Shown: positions 8,460 through 16,773, counted from the first letter of the stretch. The stretch: 64,000 nt of DNA from AC-32 sp963765785 (GCA_963765785.1 CAVXXW010000016.1:92950-156949); one strand, 5' to 3'. Notes: generated from the letters alone by a model not told the origin. Made by a program: numbers and translations.

Positions 8460-9413
8460 TCAGGGCGCCAGCAGGGCACGCGCGAAGTCCTCGGGGTCGA
8501 ACGGCCGCAGGTCGTCCAGGCCCTCGCCGATGCCGATCAGCTTCACCGGCAGGCCGAGCTCGTGCGCGATCGCGAGCGCGATCCCGCCTTTCGCGGAGCC
8601 ATCCAGCTTCGTCAGCGCGATTCCTGTTACGTCGACGGCCTGGCTGAAGAGCCGCGCCTGCTGCAGGCCGTTCTGACCGGTCGTTGCGTCGACCACGAGC
8701 AGCGTCTCGTGCGGGGCGCCGTCGAGCCGACCCGCGATCACGCGTCGGACCTTGGCCAGCTCCTCCATCAAGTTCGCCTGCGTGTGCAGCCGGCCGGCCG
8801 TATCGACCACGACCACGTCGCGGCCGCGCGACTCCGCGGCGCCGATCGCGTCGTAGGCCACCGCCGCGGGATCGCCGCCGCGCTCGGAGCCGACGAAGTC
8901 TGCTTGTGCCCGCTGCGCCCAGATCTCGAGCTGCTCCTCGGCAGCCGCGCGGAAGGTGTCCGCCGCTGCGACGAGCACCGAATGGCCGTGCTCGGACAGC
9001 TTCGAGGCGAGCTTCCCGATCGTGGTCGTCTTGCCGGTGCCGTTGACGCCCACGACGAGGATCACGCTCGGATTGGCCGACACCCCCAGCGAGCCCGGCT
9101 CGCCCAGCATCCGCGCCGCCTCCTCGGCGAGCGCACTCCCCAGGTCGGCGCCGGCGTCGCCCCTCGCCTCGAGGCGCTGCACCAGCTCCGCGGTCGCGGG
9201 CACACCGACGTCGGCCGCGATCAGCGCCTCCTCGAGCCGCTCCCACGATGCGTCGTCGGCCGGGTCGAAGGCCGCGATGCCGATCTGCTCGGTCAGTGCG
9301 CGGCGACTCTTCCCCAGCGAGTCGCGCAGACGAGAGAAGAGCCCGGAACGCTCGTCGGCCTCCGCTTCGGCCGCGCCGTCCCCGCCGAGCAGCTCTGCCC
9401 AGGTCCGCGCCAT
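8460..9413 (-). CDS. ftsY: Signal recognition particle receptor FtsY
   Basis: FtsY is the SRP-receptor GTPase that brings ribosome-Ffh complexes to the membrane. From ATG 9413 it is 317 residues with a short acidic N-terminus, NG domain, G1 VVGVNGTGKTTTIGKLA, AAADTFRAAAEEQLEIWAQR, G3 DTAGRLHTQANLMEEL, G4 TKLDGSAKGG, and the C-terminal GIGEGLDDLRPFDPEDFARAL. The long acidic A domain of E. coli is absent, as usual in Gram-positives. It follows the LanC-like gene by 10 nt. Confidence 0.96.
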   Translation of the reverse strand: MARTWAELLGGDGAAEAEADERSGLFSRLRDSLGKSRRALTEQIGIAAFDPADDASWERLEEALIAADVGVPATAELVQRLEARGDAGADLGSALAEEAARMLGEPGSLGVSANPSVILVVGVNGTGKTTTIGKLASKLSEHGHSVLVAAADTFRAAAEEQLEIWAQRAQADFVGSERGGDPAAVAYDAIGAAESRGRDVVVVDTAGRLHTQANLMEELAKVRRVIAGRLDGAPHETLLVVDATTGQNGLQQARLFSQAVDVTGIALTKLDGSAKGGIALAIAHELGLPVKLIGIGEGLDDLRPFDPEDFARALLAP

Positions 9414-9423
9414 TCGCGGCAGC

Positions 9424-10605
9424 CTAGTCGGCGTCGAGGACCGGGAAGGCAGCGGTGCCTTCGAGGCACGCGCCGGCGAAGAGCGCGACGCCGATGTCGC
9501 CCGTGAAGAGCGAGTAGCGGCGAGTCCCGCTCTCGGCAGCGAGCCTGTCGGCCTGCGCGAGCGCGTGCACCGCGAACCGCCGCGCACGCTCGAGCCAGGC
9601 GTCGTCACCCGTGCGGGCAAACGCCGCCAGAAGCGCGAAGCCGTTCCCGGAGGTGCCGTGGCAGAGTCCGGCGCCCTTCTCCCCGCCATGTGCGCCGGCG
9701 CGCCACGTCAGCTCGGCGGCCGCGAGGAGCAGCTCCTCGTCGAGGTACTCGCGCGCCGTCCCGACCATGCCCGGCGCGCCGTGACACCACTGCAGCCTGA
9801 TCCCGCTCGGAGGGTCGAGCGGCCCACCGGCCGCAGCGGGCCACGTCGCCAGACCGTCCTCGACGATGGCCTCGCGGGCGAGCAGCGCAGCCGTCGCCCG
9901 CCGAAGTTGCTCATCGTCCTCCGCTGCGAGGAGCGAGTGGACGTTGCCGACCAGGCCGTGCACGGGCCCGAGCAGCCGGGCCGGCTCGCCCCCGTACAAC
10001 CGCTGCGTCCAGAGCCCGTCCTCGTCGCGGCGCGACCGCAGCGCCTCCGCGCTCTCGCGGGACGCTCGCAGCCAGCGCTCTTCGTGCGTCCAGCTGTACA
10101 TCAAGGTCGCCGCGAGCAGCGTGCCTGGCGTGCCCCACATCAGCTCCTCGGCCTCGTTGGACAAGTTCTCGCGGACCCGGTCAAGCAGCTCGTCGGCGAG
10201 CGCCGGGCTCGGCGAGACCCGCCAGGCCGTCAGGAGGATGCCACCCTCGCCGCAGAGCAGCGACGGCTCAGCGGGAGCCGGCAGATTCTCCATGCCCGCC
10301 AGGTCCGGGGACTCGCGCCAGAGCTCTCGTGCCCGCGCGATCACGGCGGGCAGGTCGACGCGCGTCTCCGCGAGACCTTTCCGTCTCAGCTCGTCGAGCG
10401 CCCACACCACGCCCGCCACGCCGCAGTAAAGATCCTTCAACGGCGGCGTCGACGCCCAGGCGTCCCACTCGTTCGCCGGCCAGAGCGCGTCGGCGTCGAA
10501 GGCCGCGTCGGCGTCCGCCACGATCTGTGCGATCGCGTCGCGGACACGCGTCTCGTCCCACGGCTCGTCGACGAGCGGCTCGAACGCGTCGGGCTGGTAG
10601 AGCAC
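9424..10605 (-). CDS. LanC-like zinc protein
   Basis: A 393-residue LanC-type alpha/alpha-toroid. Repeated Gly-rich turns are visible (LYCGVAGVVWALDEL, LLCGEGGILLTAW, LMWGTPGTLLAATL, LLGPVHGLVGNVHSLL), and the zinc ligands of lanthionine cyclases have clear counterparts: Cys in LQWCHGAPGMVG and Cys-His in AGLCHGTSGNGFALL. LanC enzymes add Cys thiols to dehydrated Ser/Thr; LANCL relatives add glutathione to dehydroamino acids. No lanthipeptide precursor or LanB/LanM dehydratase is visible nearby. The GTG start overlaps the smc stop (TAGTG), so it belongs to the smc-ftsY operon. Confidence 0.88.
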   Translation of the reverse strand: MLYQPDAFEPLVDEPWDETRVRDAIAQIVADADAAFDADALWPANEWDAWASTPPLKDLYCGVAGVVWALDELRRKGLAETRVDLPAVIARARELWRESPDLAGMENLPAPAEPSLLCGEGGILLTAWRVSPSPALADELLDRVRENLSNEAEELMWGTPGTLLAATLMYSWTHEERWLRASRESAEALRSRRDEDGLWTQRLYGGEPARLLGPVHGLVGNVHSLLAAEDDEQLRRATAALLAREAIVEDGLATWPAAAGGPLDPPSGIRLQWCHGAPGMVGTAREYLDEELLLAAAELTWRAGAHGGEKGAGLCHGTSGNGFALLAAFARTGDDAWLERARRFAVHALAQADRLAAESGTRRYSLFTGDIGVALFAGACLEGTAAFPVLDAD

Positions 10606-13187
10606 TACGCAGCCGAGGCGGCAGCCTCGCGCGGCAGGCGCCGCGAGACGATCTGCGAGACGCCGTCGCCGGCCATCGTCACGCCGTAGAGGACGTCGGC
10701 CGCCTCCATCGTCTTCTTCTGGTGCGTGACGACGATGAACTGCGCCGTGTCGGAGTAGCGGCGCAGCAGCTCGACGAAGCGCCCGATGTTGGCGTCGTCG
10801 AGCGCGGCCTCGACCTCGTCGAGCAGGTAGAACGGGCACGGCCGCGCCAGGAAGAGCGCGAACAGGAATGAGATCGCGCCGAGCGCCTTCTCGCCGCCCG
10901 AAAGCAGCGTCAGCCGGGTCACGCGCTTGCCGACCGGCCGTAGCTCGACCTCGACGCCCTCGGCGCCTTCCTCCTCCGGCTCGGTCAGCCTCAGCCGACC
11001 CTCCCCGCCCGGGAAGAGCGTGGACGCGACCTCGGCGAAATGCGTGCTGACGGCGGCGAAGGTCTCGTCGAAGCGCCGCTCGACCGTCTCGGCCAGCTCG
11101 TTGCGTAGCTGCTCGAGCTCCTGGAGGCTGGCCTCGAGGTCTGCGCGTTGCTCGGCGAGCTCGGTCAGGCGCTGCTTCTCGCGCTCGTACTCCTCCTTCG
11201 CGAGCGGGTTGACCTGCCCGAGTGTCTCGCGGCGGCGCTCCAGCCGCTCGACCCTGGCGGCGAGCTCCTCGCGGTCGTCGCCCTCGGCGGGCTCGGCGCC
11301 AGCCTCCTCGAGCCGCCGCCTCGCCTCGGAAGCCTCCGCCTCGAGCCGCGCGCGCTCGACGTCGATACCAGCGGCGCGCTCGCCCGCCTCGGCCGCGACC
11401 CGCCGTACTTCGGCCTCCTCTCCGCCCAGCCGGCGCAGCTCCGCGGCCAACTCGCCCGCGCGGGTGGCGCCGGCGTCGACACGGGCGCGCAGCGGCGCCT
11501 CGAACCGCTCCGCCATGGCCGCGGCGCCCTCGAGCGCTCCCGCCAGCCGCTCCGCCAGCTCCGCCACCGGGCCGGCCGGCAGCGGCGGCAGCTCCGCCGG
11601 GACCTGCTCGGCCCTGCGCTCGAGCTCCTCGGCCTCCGCCGCAAGCGCCCGCCGGCGGGCGTCGAGCTGCAGCAGCACCGCCTCCGCCGTCTCGCCCGCG
11701 AACCAGAGCTCGCCGCGGTCCGCGTCGAAGCAGTGACCCTCCTTGGTGACGAGCACGCCGTGCTCCGCGCGCTCGAGCTCGGTCGGCTCCGCGAGCCAGA
11801 CGTCCGCGAGCAGCTCGGCGACGCGGTCGCCGCCCGGCCGCGCCTTGACGTGGCTCGCGAGTGGCTGGGCGCCGAGCAGCGGCGGGCGCGTCGGGCGCTT
11901 GTCGCCGCGAGGCGGCACCAGCACGCCGAGGTCGCCGAGCCCAGCCTTCCGGGCTCGCTCGACGAGCGCCAGCGCCTCGCCCGTGTCCGCCGCGAGGAGC
12001 GATGCCGCCCGCCGGGCCAGGGCCGCGGCGACCGCGCGCTCGTATCCCGCCTCGACCTCCAGCAGCGAGAGCGCCAGCCGCTCGCCCTCCTCGGCCAGAG
12101 CCCGCGCCGCCGGCGGCAGCCCTTCGCGCTCGGCGAGCGAGTGCTCCAGCGCGGCGAGCCGCTCGCGGGTGAGGCGCGCCTGTTCGCGGAGCGCCTCGCG
12201 CTCAGGGTTCGCCCGCGCCCGCGGCAGCAGCGGCTCTGCCCGGAGGCGCTCGGCCAGCTCCCGCGCGGCGTCGCGCCGCAGCTCGAGCCGCTCCGAGGCG
12301 CTGCGCAGCCGGTAGAGCGCGGACGTTGCGCCCTCGCCGCGGCCCGCGGCGGCGGCCAGCTCCTCTTCGATCCGGTTGCGCTCCAGCAGCAGCGCCTCGA
12401 GCCGCTCGCCAGTCCGCTTGCGTTCGAGCGACGCGGCCGTCCGCCGCTCCTCGACCTCCGCCAGCCGCTCGTCGATCGCCGCCAGGTCGTGCTCGGCGAG
12501 CCGAGCCCGCAGCCCGGCGATCTCGCCGCGCAGCTTCTCGGCGCGCTCCGCCGCAGTCGCCTGCAGCGCGAGCGGCCGCAGCCGCGTCTTCACCTCGGCC
12601 TCGAGGTCGCGCGCGCGCTCGACCTGGATCTGGACGCGCGCGAGCTTCAGCTCGGCCCGGTGGCGGCGGCGCTTGAACTTCCCGAGGCCGGCCGCGTCCT
12701 CGATCAGCGCGCGCCGCTCCTCCGGCTTCGAGGCGAGGATCTCCTCGACCTTGCCCTGGCTGATCACCGAGCCGTGGCTGCCGCCGAGGCCGACGTCCGC
12801 CAGCAGCTCGACCAGGTCGGTGCGCCGCACGGGCGCGCGGTTGATCAGGTACTGGCCCTCGCCGCCGCGGTGCAGCCGTCGCGTGACCGAGATCTCGCTG
12901 AAGTCGAGCCCGGCGAAGGCGCCATCCTCGTTGTCGAACAGGAGCTCGACCTCACAGTGGTCGGCCGGCGAGTGGCCGGGCGAGCCCGCGAAGAGGACGT
13001 CGTCCGGCTTCTCGGCCCGCAGCTCGCTCGGGCTCTGCGAGCCGGAGGCCCAGAGCAGGGCATCGGCGACGTTCGACTTGCCGGAGCCGTTCGGGCCGAC
13101 GACGACGGCGACGCCGGGCTCGAGCCGGACCTCGACCGGCTCGGGGAACGACTTGAAGCCGCGCAGCTTGATCGAACGCAGGTGCAC
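10605..13187 (-). CDS. smc: Chromosome condensation protein SMC, short form
   Basis: SMC dimerises through its hinge and, with ScpA and ScpB (both encoded at 58.5-59.9 kb), loops and segregates DNA. Walker A GPNGSGKSN is at 31-39, coiled coil 1 about 165-375, a hinge-like globular part about 380-505, coiled coil 2 about 505-700, then the LSGGEKALGA signature and Walker B FYLLDEVEAALDD. At 860 residues it is well below the usual ~1180; both coiled-coil arms look shortened to about 200 residues while the heads are intact. Confidence 0.95.
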   Translation of the reverse strand: MHLRSIKLRGFKSFPEPVEVRLEPGVAVVVGPNGSGKSNVADALLWASGSQSPSELRAEKPDDVLFAGSPGHSPADHCEVELLFDNEDGAFAGLDFSEISVTRRLHRGGEGQYLINRAPVRRTDLVELLADVGLGGSHGSVISQGKVEEILASKPEERRALIEDAAGLGKFKRRRHRAELKLARVQIQVERARDLEAEVKTRLRPLALQATAAERAEKLRGEIAGLRARLAEHDLAAIDERLAEVEERRTAASLERKRTGERLEALLLERNRIEEELAAAAGRGEGATSALYRLRSASERLELRRDAARELAERLRAEPLLPRARANPEREALREQARLTRERLAALEHSLAEREGLPPAARALAEEGERLALSLLEVEAGYERAVAAALARRAASLLAADTGEALALVERARKAGLGDLGVLVPPRGDKRPTRPPLLGAQPLASHVKARPGGDRVAELLADVWLAEPTELERAEHGVLVTKEGHCFDADRGELWFAGETAEAVLLQLDARRRALAAEAEELERRAEQVPAELPPLPAGPVAELAERLAGALEGAAAMAERFEAPLRARVDAGATRAGELAAELRRLGGEEAEVRRVAAEAGERAAGIDVERARLEAEASEARRRLEEAGAEPAEGDDREELAARVERLERRRETLGQVNPLAKEEYEREKQRLTELAEQRADLEASLQELEQLRNELAETVERRFDETFAAVSTHFAEVASTLFPGGEGRLRLTEPEEEGAEGVEVELRPVGKRVTRLTLLSGGEKALGAISFLFALFLARPCPFYLLDEVEAALDDANIGRFVELLRRYSDTAQFIVVTHQKKTMEAADVLYGVTMAGDGVSQIVSRRLPREAAASAA

Positions 13188-13202
13188 GCGCGCGGGAGGT
13201 TA

Positions 13203-13231
13203 CGGGGCGCGGCGGATGCCGCCGCGCCCCG
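13203..13231 (-). terminator. Perfect 13-bp hairpin between the DUF1059 gene and smc
   Basis: CGGGGCGCGGCGG, a three-base loop, then its exact complement CCGCCGCGCCCCG. It lies 5 nt after the DUF1059 stop and 15 nt before the smc start. There is no T-run, but the stem is extremely stable, so it may terminate or attenuate transcription into smc or protect the 3' end of the upstream message. Confidence 0.6.
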
Positions 13232-13236
13232 TGTCG

Positions 13237-13395
13237 CTACTCGTCCTCGACCATCCCGGCGAGCGTCTCGCGGGGGAACTGGTCGGCCATGTCCGCATGG
13301 ACTTCCTGGACGTGCTGCTCGGCGTTGTCGAGCACCTCGTCCTCGGTCTCGCCGCGAATCGTCGCGCCGCAGGCGCAGTTGATCACCTTGGCCAT
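13237..13395 (-). CDS. Small DUF1059-type protein
   Basis: A 52-residue protein with ATG at 13395 preceded by GAGGAGG. It begins MAKVINCACGATIRGETEDE and continues with EVLDNAEQHVQEVHADM. The C-x-C-G pair near the start and two later histidines match the DUF1059 pattern of very small predicted metal-binding proteins. Function is unknown. It lies between rnc and smc and is separated from smc by the strong hairpin. Confidence 0.8.
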   Translation of the reverse strand: MAKVINCACGATIRGETEDEVLDNAEQHVQEVHADMADQFPRETLAGMVEDE

Positions 13396-13425
13396 GGGGC
13401 CTCCTCTCGAACGACGCCGTCGATG

Positions 13426-14064
13426 CTACGCGGCGACGCCGAGCCGGTCGAGCGCCTCCCGCGCGGCGTCCTGCTCAGCGGCCTTCTTCGAGCGGCCGCG
13501 GCCCACGCCGACCTCCTCGCCGTCGATCACGGCCGCGCAGGTGAAGAGGCGGTCGTGCGGCGGGCCCTGCACGTCGAGCACGTTGTAGACGACCTGCTTG
13601 CCCTGGCGCGCGAGCTCCTCTTGGAGCTCGGTCTTGTGGTCGACGTGGCTCGTTAGCGCGTACACGATCCGGCCGTCGAACGCGTCCACGACCGCCTCGC
13701 GGATCGGCTCGAAGCCGTGCTGCAGGTAGAGCGCCGCGAGCGACGCCTCGAGCAGCGCCGCCAGGACGTTGCGGTTCCGCGAGAGCCGGTCCAGCTCCTC
13801 CGCCGGCGCCTGCTTCGCCCCGCGCTCGGCCAGCCGCGCGCCGAGGCCGAGCTCCCGCGCGACCACCGCGCACGAGGCGCGGGAGACGACGTGGGAGCGG
13901 ATCTTCGCCATCCGGCCCTCGGAGAAGTCCGGGTAGCGCTCGTACAGCGCACGGGCGACCGCGAGCTCGAGCACGGAGTCCCCGAGGAACTCGAGCCGCT
14001 CGTACGAGGACGCGCGGTCAGGCGCCCAGGAGCTATGCGTGAAGACGGTTTCCAGCAGCTCCAC
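13426..14064 (-). CDS. rnc: Ribonuclease III, possibly lacking one catalytic aspartate
   Basis: RNase III cuts double-stranded RNA in rRNA precursors and mRNAs. The nuclease domain has E25 and D29 in YERLEFLGDSVLEL, and residues about 145-210 are a dsRNA-binding domain (HKTELQEELARQGK... GRGRSKKAAEQDAAREAL). In the second metal-ligand motif, normally D-x-x-E, this protein reads A103-L-L-E106 (LAALLEASLAALYLQHG). The first Asp is therefore replaced by Ala. The first usable start is GTG 14064; related-looking codons lie upstream without a normal start, so the N-terminus may be short. Confidence 0.9.
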   Translation of the reverse strand: MELLETVFTHSSWAPDRASSYERLEFLGDSVLELAVARALYERYPDFSEGRMAKIRSHVVSRASCAVVARELGLGARLAERGAKQAPAEELDRLSRNRNVLAALLEASLAALYLQHGFEPIREAVVDAFDGRIVYALTSHVDHKTELQEELARQGKQVVYNVLDVQGPPHDRLFTCAAVIDGEEVGVGRGRSKKAAEQDAAREALDRLGVAA

Positions 14065-14119
14065 CGGCAGGTCGGCGATGAGCCTCGTGAGCTCCTCCGG
14101 CCGACCCCCCGGTGCCTTG

Positions 14120-14365
14120 CTACTGGTGCGTGGAGACGTAGTCGACGGCCTGCCCGACGGTCTGGATCTTCTGCGCGTCCTCGTCCGAGATCTTGATCCC
14201 GAACTGGTCCTCGAGCTCCATGATCAGCTCCACGAGATCGAGCGAGTCGGCGTCGAGATCCTCCTGGAAGGAGGCTTCCTCAGTGATCTCGTTCTCGTCG
14301 ACTCCGAGCTGCTCCGTCAGGACTTCCTTGACCCGCTCGAACACTTCCTCTCGTGACGCTGCCAT
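14120..14365 (-). CDS. acpP: Acyl carrier protein
   Basis: An 81-residue ACP that carries growing acyl chains on phosphopantetheine. The attachment Ser41 is in DLDADSLDLVELIMELED, and the protein is acidic with the four-helix pattern of the family. It follows plsX by 6 nt and precedes rnc, the common plsX-acpP-rnc order. FabD, FabH and FabG are not in the window. Confidence 0.96.
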   Translation of the reverse strand: MAASREEVFERVKEVLTEQLGVDENEITEEASFQEDLDADSLDLVELIMELEDQFGIKISDEDAQKIQTVGQAVDYVSTHQ

Positions 14366-14371
14366 CTCACC

Positions 14372-15370
14372 TCATTTCGACTCGGTCTCAGAGCGCGCGG
14401 ATGCTAACACTCTTTCCGGAAGGCGCTGCGCAAGCCGGTTGACGACGTCGTGCTCGACACCCCGCGCGGCGAGCCGAATCGCGTTCGCGATCGCCCGGGG
14501 CGAGGAGTTCCCGTGGGCGATCACCGCGAGCCCGCGCAGGCCGAGCAGGTACGCGCCGCCGTAGGTGTCGGGGTCGAGGCGGTTGCGCATCCCGCGCGCC
14601 GCCGGGCGGATCAGGAGGCCGCCGACGCGGCCCCGGCGCGTGGCGACGATCTCCTCGCGCAGCGCGTCGAGCAGCGTCTTGATCGTCCCCTCGAGCAGCT
14701 TGAGCACGACGTTGCCGGTGAATCCGTCGCAGACGACGACGTCGGCGGCGCCGAGGAGCAGGTCGCGGCTCTCGGTGTTGCCGCCGAAGTTCAGCCCGTC
14801 TGCCTCGGCCAGCAGCGCGTGGGCCTCGAGCGTCAGCTGGTTGCCTTTCTCCGGCTCCTCGCCGATCGAAAGTAGGCGCACCTCGGGGTTCCGCCTGTCG
14901 AGCACCTCCTCGGCGAAGACGGCTCCCATGTGCGCGAACTGGAGCAGGTGCTCCGGGCGCGCGTCGGCATTCGCTCCGGCGTCGATCAGCACAGTCGGGC
15001 CGTTCTTCGACGGGATCACGACCGCGATCGCCGGCCTCGCCACGCCCGGAAGGCGCCGGAGCTCGAGAAAGCAGGCGGCGAGCATCGCGCCGGTGTTCCC
15101 GGCCGATACGACCGCGTCGGCCTCGCCGTGCCCGACGGCGCGACAGGCGACGACGAGCGAGCTGTCCGGCTTCGCGCGCACGGCGTCGGCCGGCTTCTCG
15201 TCCATCGCGATCTCCTGTGTCGTCACGACGAGCGGCAGGCCGTGGGTGTCGAGCCCGGCAGGGCCGAACAGGACCGGCTCGATCCCGTCCTGCGCAGCGT
15301 CGAGCGCGCCCGCAACGACCTCCTCCGGCGCGCGGTCACCTCCCAGCGCGTCGACGGCGATCTTGGGCAC
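14372..15370 (-). CDS. plsX: Phosphate acyltransferase PlsX
   Basis: PlsX converts acyl-ACP and phosphate into acyl-phosphate, the donor for PlsY in phospholipid synthesis. The 332 residues include IAVDALGGDRAPEEVV, VVSAGNTGAMLAACFLEL, LLSIGEEPEKGNQLTLEAH, NFGGNTESRDLLLGAADVVV, CDGFTGNVVLKLLEGT and YGGAYLLGLRGLAVIAHG, which span the family. The fatty acid kinase genes at 27-30 kb make the same acyl-phosphate intermediate from free fatty acids, so the two can feed one pool. Confidence 0.96.
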   Translation of the reverse strand: MPKIAVDALGGDRAPEEVVAGALDAAQDGIEPVLFGPAGLDTHGLPLVVTTQEIAMDEKPADAVRAKPDSSLVVACRAVGHGEADAVVSAGNTGAMLAACFLELRRLPGVARPAIAVVIPSKNGPTVLIDAGANADARPEHLLQFAHMGAVFAEEVLDRRNPEVRLLSIGEEPEKGNQLTLEAHALLAEADGLNFGGNTESRDLLLGAADVVVCDGFTGNVVLKLLEGTIKTLLDALREEIVATRRGRVGGLLIRPAARGMRNRLDPDTYGGAYLLGLRGLAVIAHGNSSPRAIANAIRLAARGVEHDVVNRLAQRLPERVLASARSETESK

Positions 15371-15373
15371 GTT

Positions 15374-15562
15374 CTACGGGTTAGGAGTGCGGAGTGGCTC
15401 GATCTCGCGGCCCGCGTACGTCTTGCAGTTCGGGCACATGCGGTGCGGCTGCTTCGGCCGGCCGCACTGCGGGCACGTGTTCACGCGCGGCGCTTCGAGC
15501 CGGTGCGTCGCGCGCCGCTTGTCCCGGCGCGACTTGGAGGTCTTTTTCTTCGGGACGGCCAT
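15374..15562 (-). CDS. rpmF: 50S ribosomal protein L32
   Basis: A 62-residue L32 from ATG 15562: MAVPKKKTSKSRRDKRRATH, then TCPQCGRPKQPHRMCPNC, a four-cysteine zinc ribbon. It is 3 nt upstream of plsX. In most bacteria rpmF directly follows yceD; here a plus-strand island (15.68-18.48 kb) lies between them. Confidence 0.95.
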   Translation of the reverse strand: MAVPKKKTSKSRRDKRRATHRLEAPRVNTCPQCGRPKQPHRMCPNCKTYAGREIEPLRTPNP

Positions 15563-15583
15563 CGGCGGGCGAGTATAGCCATA

Positions 15584-15621
15584 GCTTGGCTTTGCCAAGC
15601 CTTAACCCTGGTTTGCCCGCG
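15584..15621 (+). promoter_or_regulatory. Hairpin plus TTAACCC direct-repeat box upstream of island 1
   Basis: A perfect 7-bp inverted repeat GCTTGGC-TTT-GCCAAGC (15584-15600) is followed by AAGCCTTAACCCTGGTTTGC (15597-15616). CCC recurs 10 bp later in TTTGCCC, so it can be read as two half-sites, TTAACCC and TTTGCCC. The region 23557-23581, upstream of the second plus-strand island, has the same layout: AAGCTTTACCCAGGCTTGTC. The boxes lie 77 and 69 nt before the respective start codons. A PhoB/OmpR-type response regulator normally binds such direct repeats. Confidence 0.5.
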
Positions 15622-15678
15622 CCGAACCCGCCCGCGACGACCCTGTCTCCACGACACCGAACGAAGAAGGAGGCAGGC

Positions 15679-16002
15679 ATGACGAAGATCGTGGCAATCA
15701 TCGGAGGCGCACTGCTGATGGCAGGCGTTGCGGTGGCGGGAACCGTCAGCAGCCTCGGCGCCACCGGCAACCCGACCATCGGCTCCACGCTGCCCACCGC
15801 AGCGGTCACGACCGCCGTCCGTCACGAGGACCGCGGCCGCGAGGCGGAGGTCCGCGGCCGCGCGACCGAGCCCGGAGAGCATATGCGCCGCGAGGACCGG
15901 CGCGTCCGCGTCGCAGACGATCGCGGCCACCACCAGCGCGGTCACGACGACGGCGGTCACCGCGGGCAGAGCGGCCACGGCGGTCACGGCCTCGACGACT
16001 GA
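15679..16002 (+). CDS. Small exported protein with His/Gly/Asp-rich tail
   Basis: A 107-residue protein with GAAGGAGG just before the ATG. Residues 4-28 (IVAIIGGALLMAGVAVAGTV) form a signal peptide or membrane anchor. The middle is Arg/Glu-rich, and the C-terminus is loaded with His, Gly and Asp (GHHQRGHDDGGHRGQSGHGG) and ends in Asp-Asp. I recognise no domain. The tail could bind metal ions. Similar tails end the proteins at 18156-18476 and 23630-24043. A terminator follows the gene. Confidence 0.75.
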   Translation: MTKIVAIIGGALLMAGVAVAGTVSSLGATGNPTIGSTLPTAAVTTAVRHEDRGREAEVRGRATEPGEHMRREDRRVRVADDRGHHQRGHDDGGHRGQSGHGGHGLDD

Positions 16003-16020
16003 TCCCCTCATCCCCGCTCG

Positions 16021-16052
16021 CGAGACGGCCCTGTCCCCTCGGGGCCGTCTCG
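16021..16052 (+). terminator. Hairpin after the small exported protein gene
   Basis: CGAGACGGCC, a 12-nt loop, then GGCCGTCTCG: a perfect 10-bp stem 18 nt after the stop at 16002 and 16 nt before the response-regulator start. Partial read-through could set the ratio between the exported protein and the two-component system. Confidence 0.65.
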
Positions 16053-16068
16053 CCGTCACAATCTGTTC

Positions 16069-16773
16069 ATGAGCAGGCCCAGACGCACGATTCTCCTCGT
16101 CGAGGACGAGACGTCGATCCGCGACCCACTCGCCGACGTCCTCCGCAGCGAGGGCTTCGACACCCTCGTCGCGGGCACGGTTGCTGAGGCGCTCGACCAG
16201 GCGCGCCGAGACCCCGACCTCGTGCTCCTCGACGTGATGCTCCCCGACGGCTCCGGGCTCGACGTTTGCCGCGAGCTCCGGCAGCGCTCCCAGGTGCCGA
16301 TCATCATGCTCACGGCACGCGGCGAGGAGGCCGACCGGGTCGTCGGCCTCGAGCTCGGCGCCGACGACTATGTGGTGAAGCCGTTCAGCGGGCGCGAGGT
16401 CGTCGCCCGGATCCGCGCCGTGCTGCGCCGAGTTGCAGCGCCCGAGCCGTCCGACGACCGCCCGCTCGAAGTCGGGCCCCTGAGACTCGACCCGGCCCGC
16501 CGCGAGGTGACCCTCGCGGGCGACACGCTCGAGCTGAGCCGCAAGGAGTACGAGCTCCTGCACCTCCTGATGCGGAATGCGGGCTCGGTGGTGACGCGCG
16601 AGCGGCTGATCGACGAGGTCTGGGACCCGAATTGGTTCGGCTCGACGAAGACGCTCGACGTGCACGTCAGCGGGATCCGGCGGAAGCTCGGCGACGACCC
16701 GTCGAAGCCGCGCTACGTGCACACGGTGCGCGGCGTCGGCTTCCGCTTCTCGGCGCCTGACGAGATCGAATGA
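16069..16773 (+). CDS. OmpR/PhoB-family response regulator
   Basis: A 234-residue regulator. The receiver domain (6-120) has the acidic pair in ILLVEDETSIRD, the phospho-acceptor Asp in LVLLDVMLPDGSGLD, a switch Thr in IIMLTARGEE and Lys in ADDYVVKPF. Residues 135-230 are a winged-helix DNA-binding domain (LSRKEYELLHLLMRN, TKTLDVHVSGIRRKLGDD, VRGVGFRF). Its ATG-coupled partner kinase overlaps by 4 nt. Candidate targets are the direct-repeat boxes at 15597 and 23557; this is inference. Confidence 0.93.
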   Translation: MSRPRRTILLVEDETSIRDPLADVLRSEGFDTLVAGTVAEALDQARRDPDLVLLDVMLPDGSGLDVCRELRQRSQVPIIMLTARGEEADRVVGLELGADDYVVKPFSGREVVARIRAVLRRVAAPEPSDDRPLEVGPLRLDPARREVTLAGDTLELSRKEYELLHLLMRNAGSVVTRERLIDEVWDPNWFGSTKTLDVHVSGIRRKLGDDPSKPRYVHTVRGVGFRFSAPDEIE

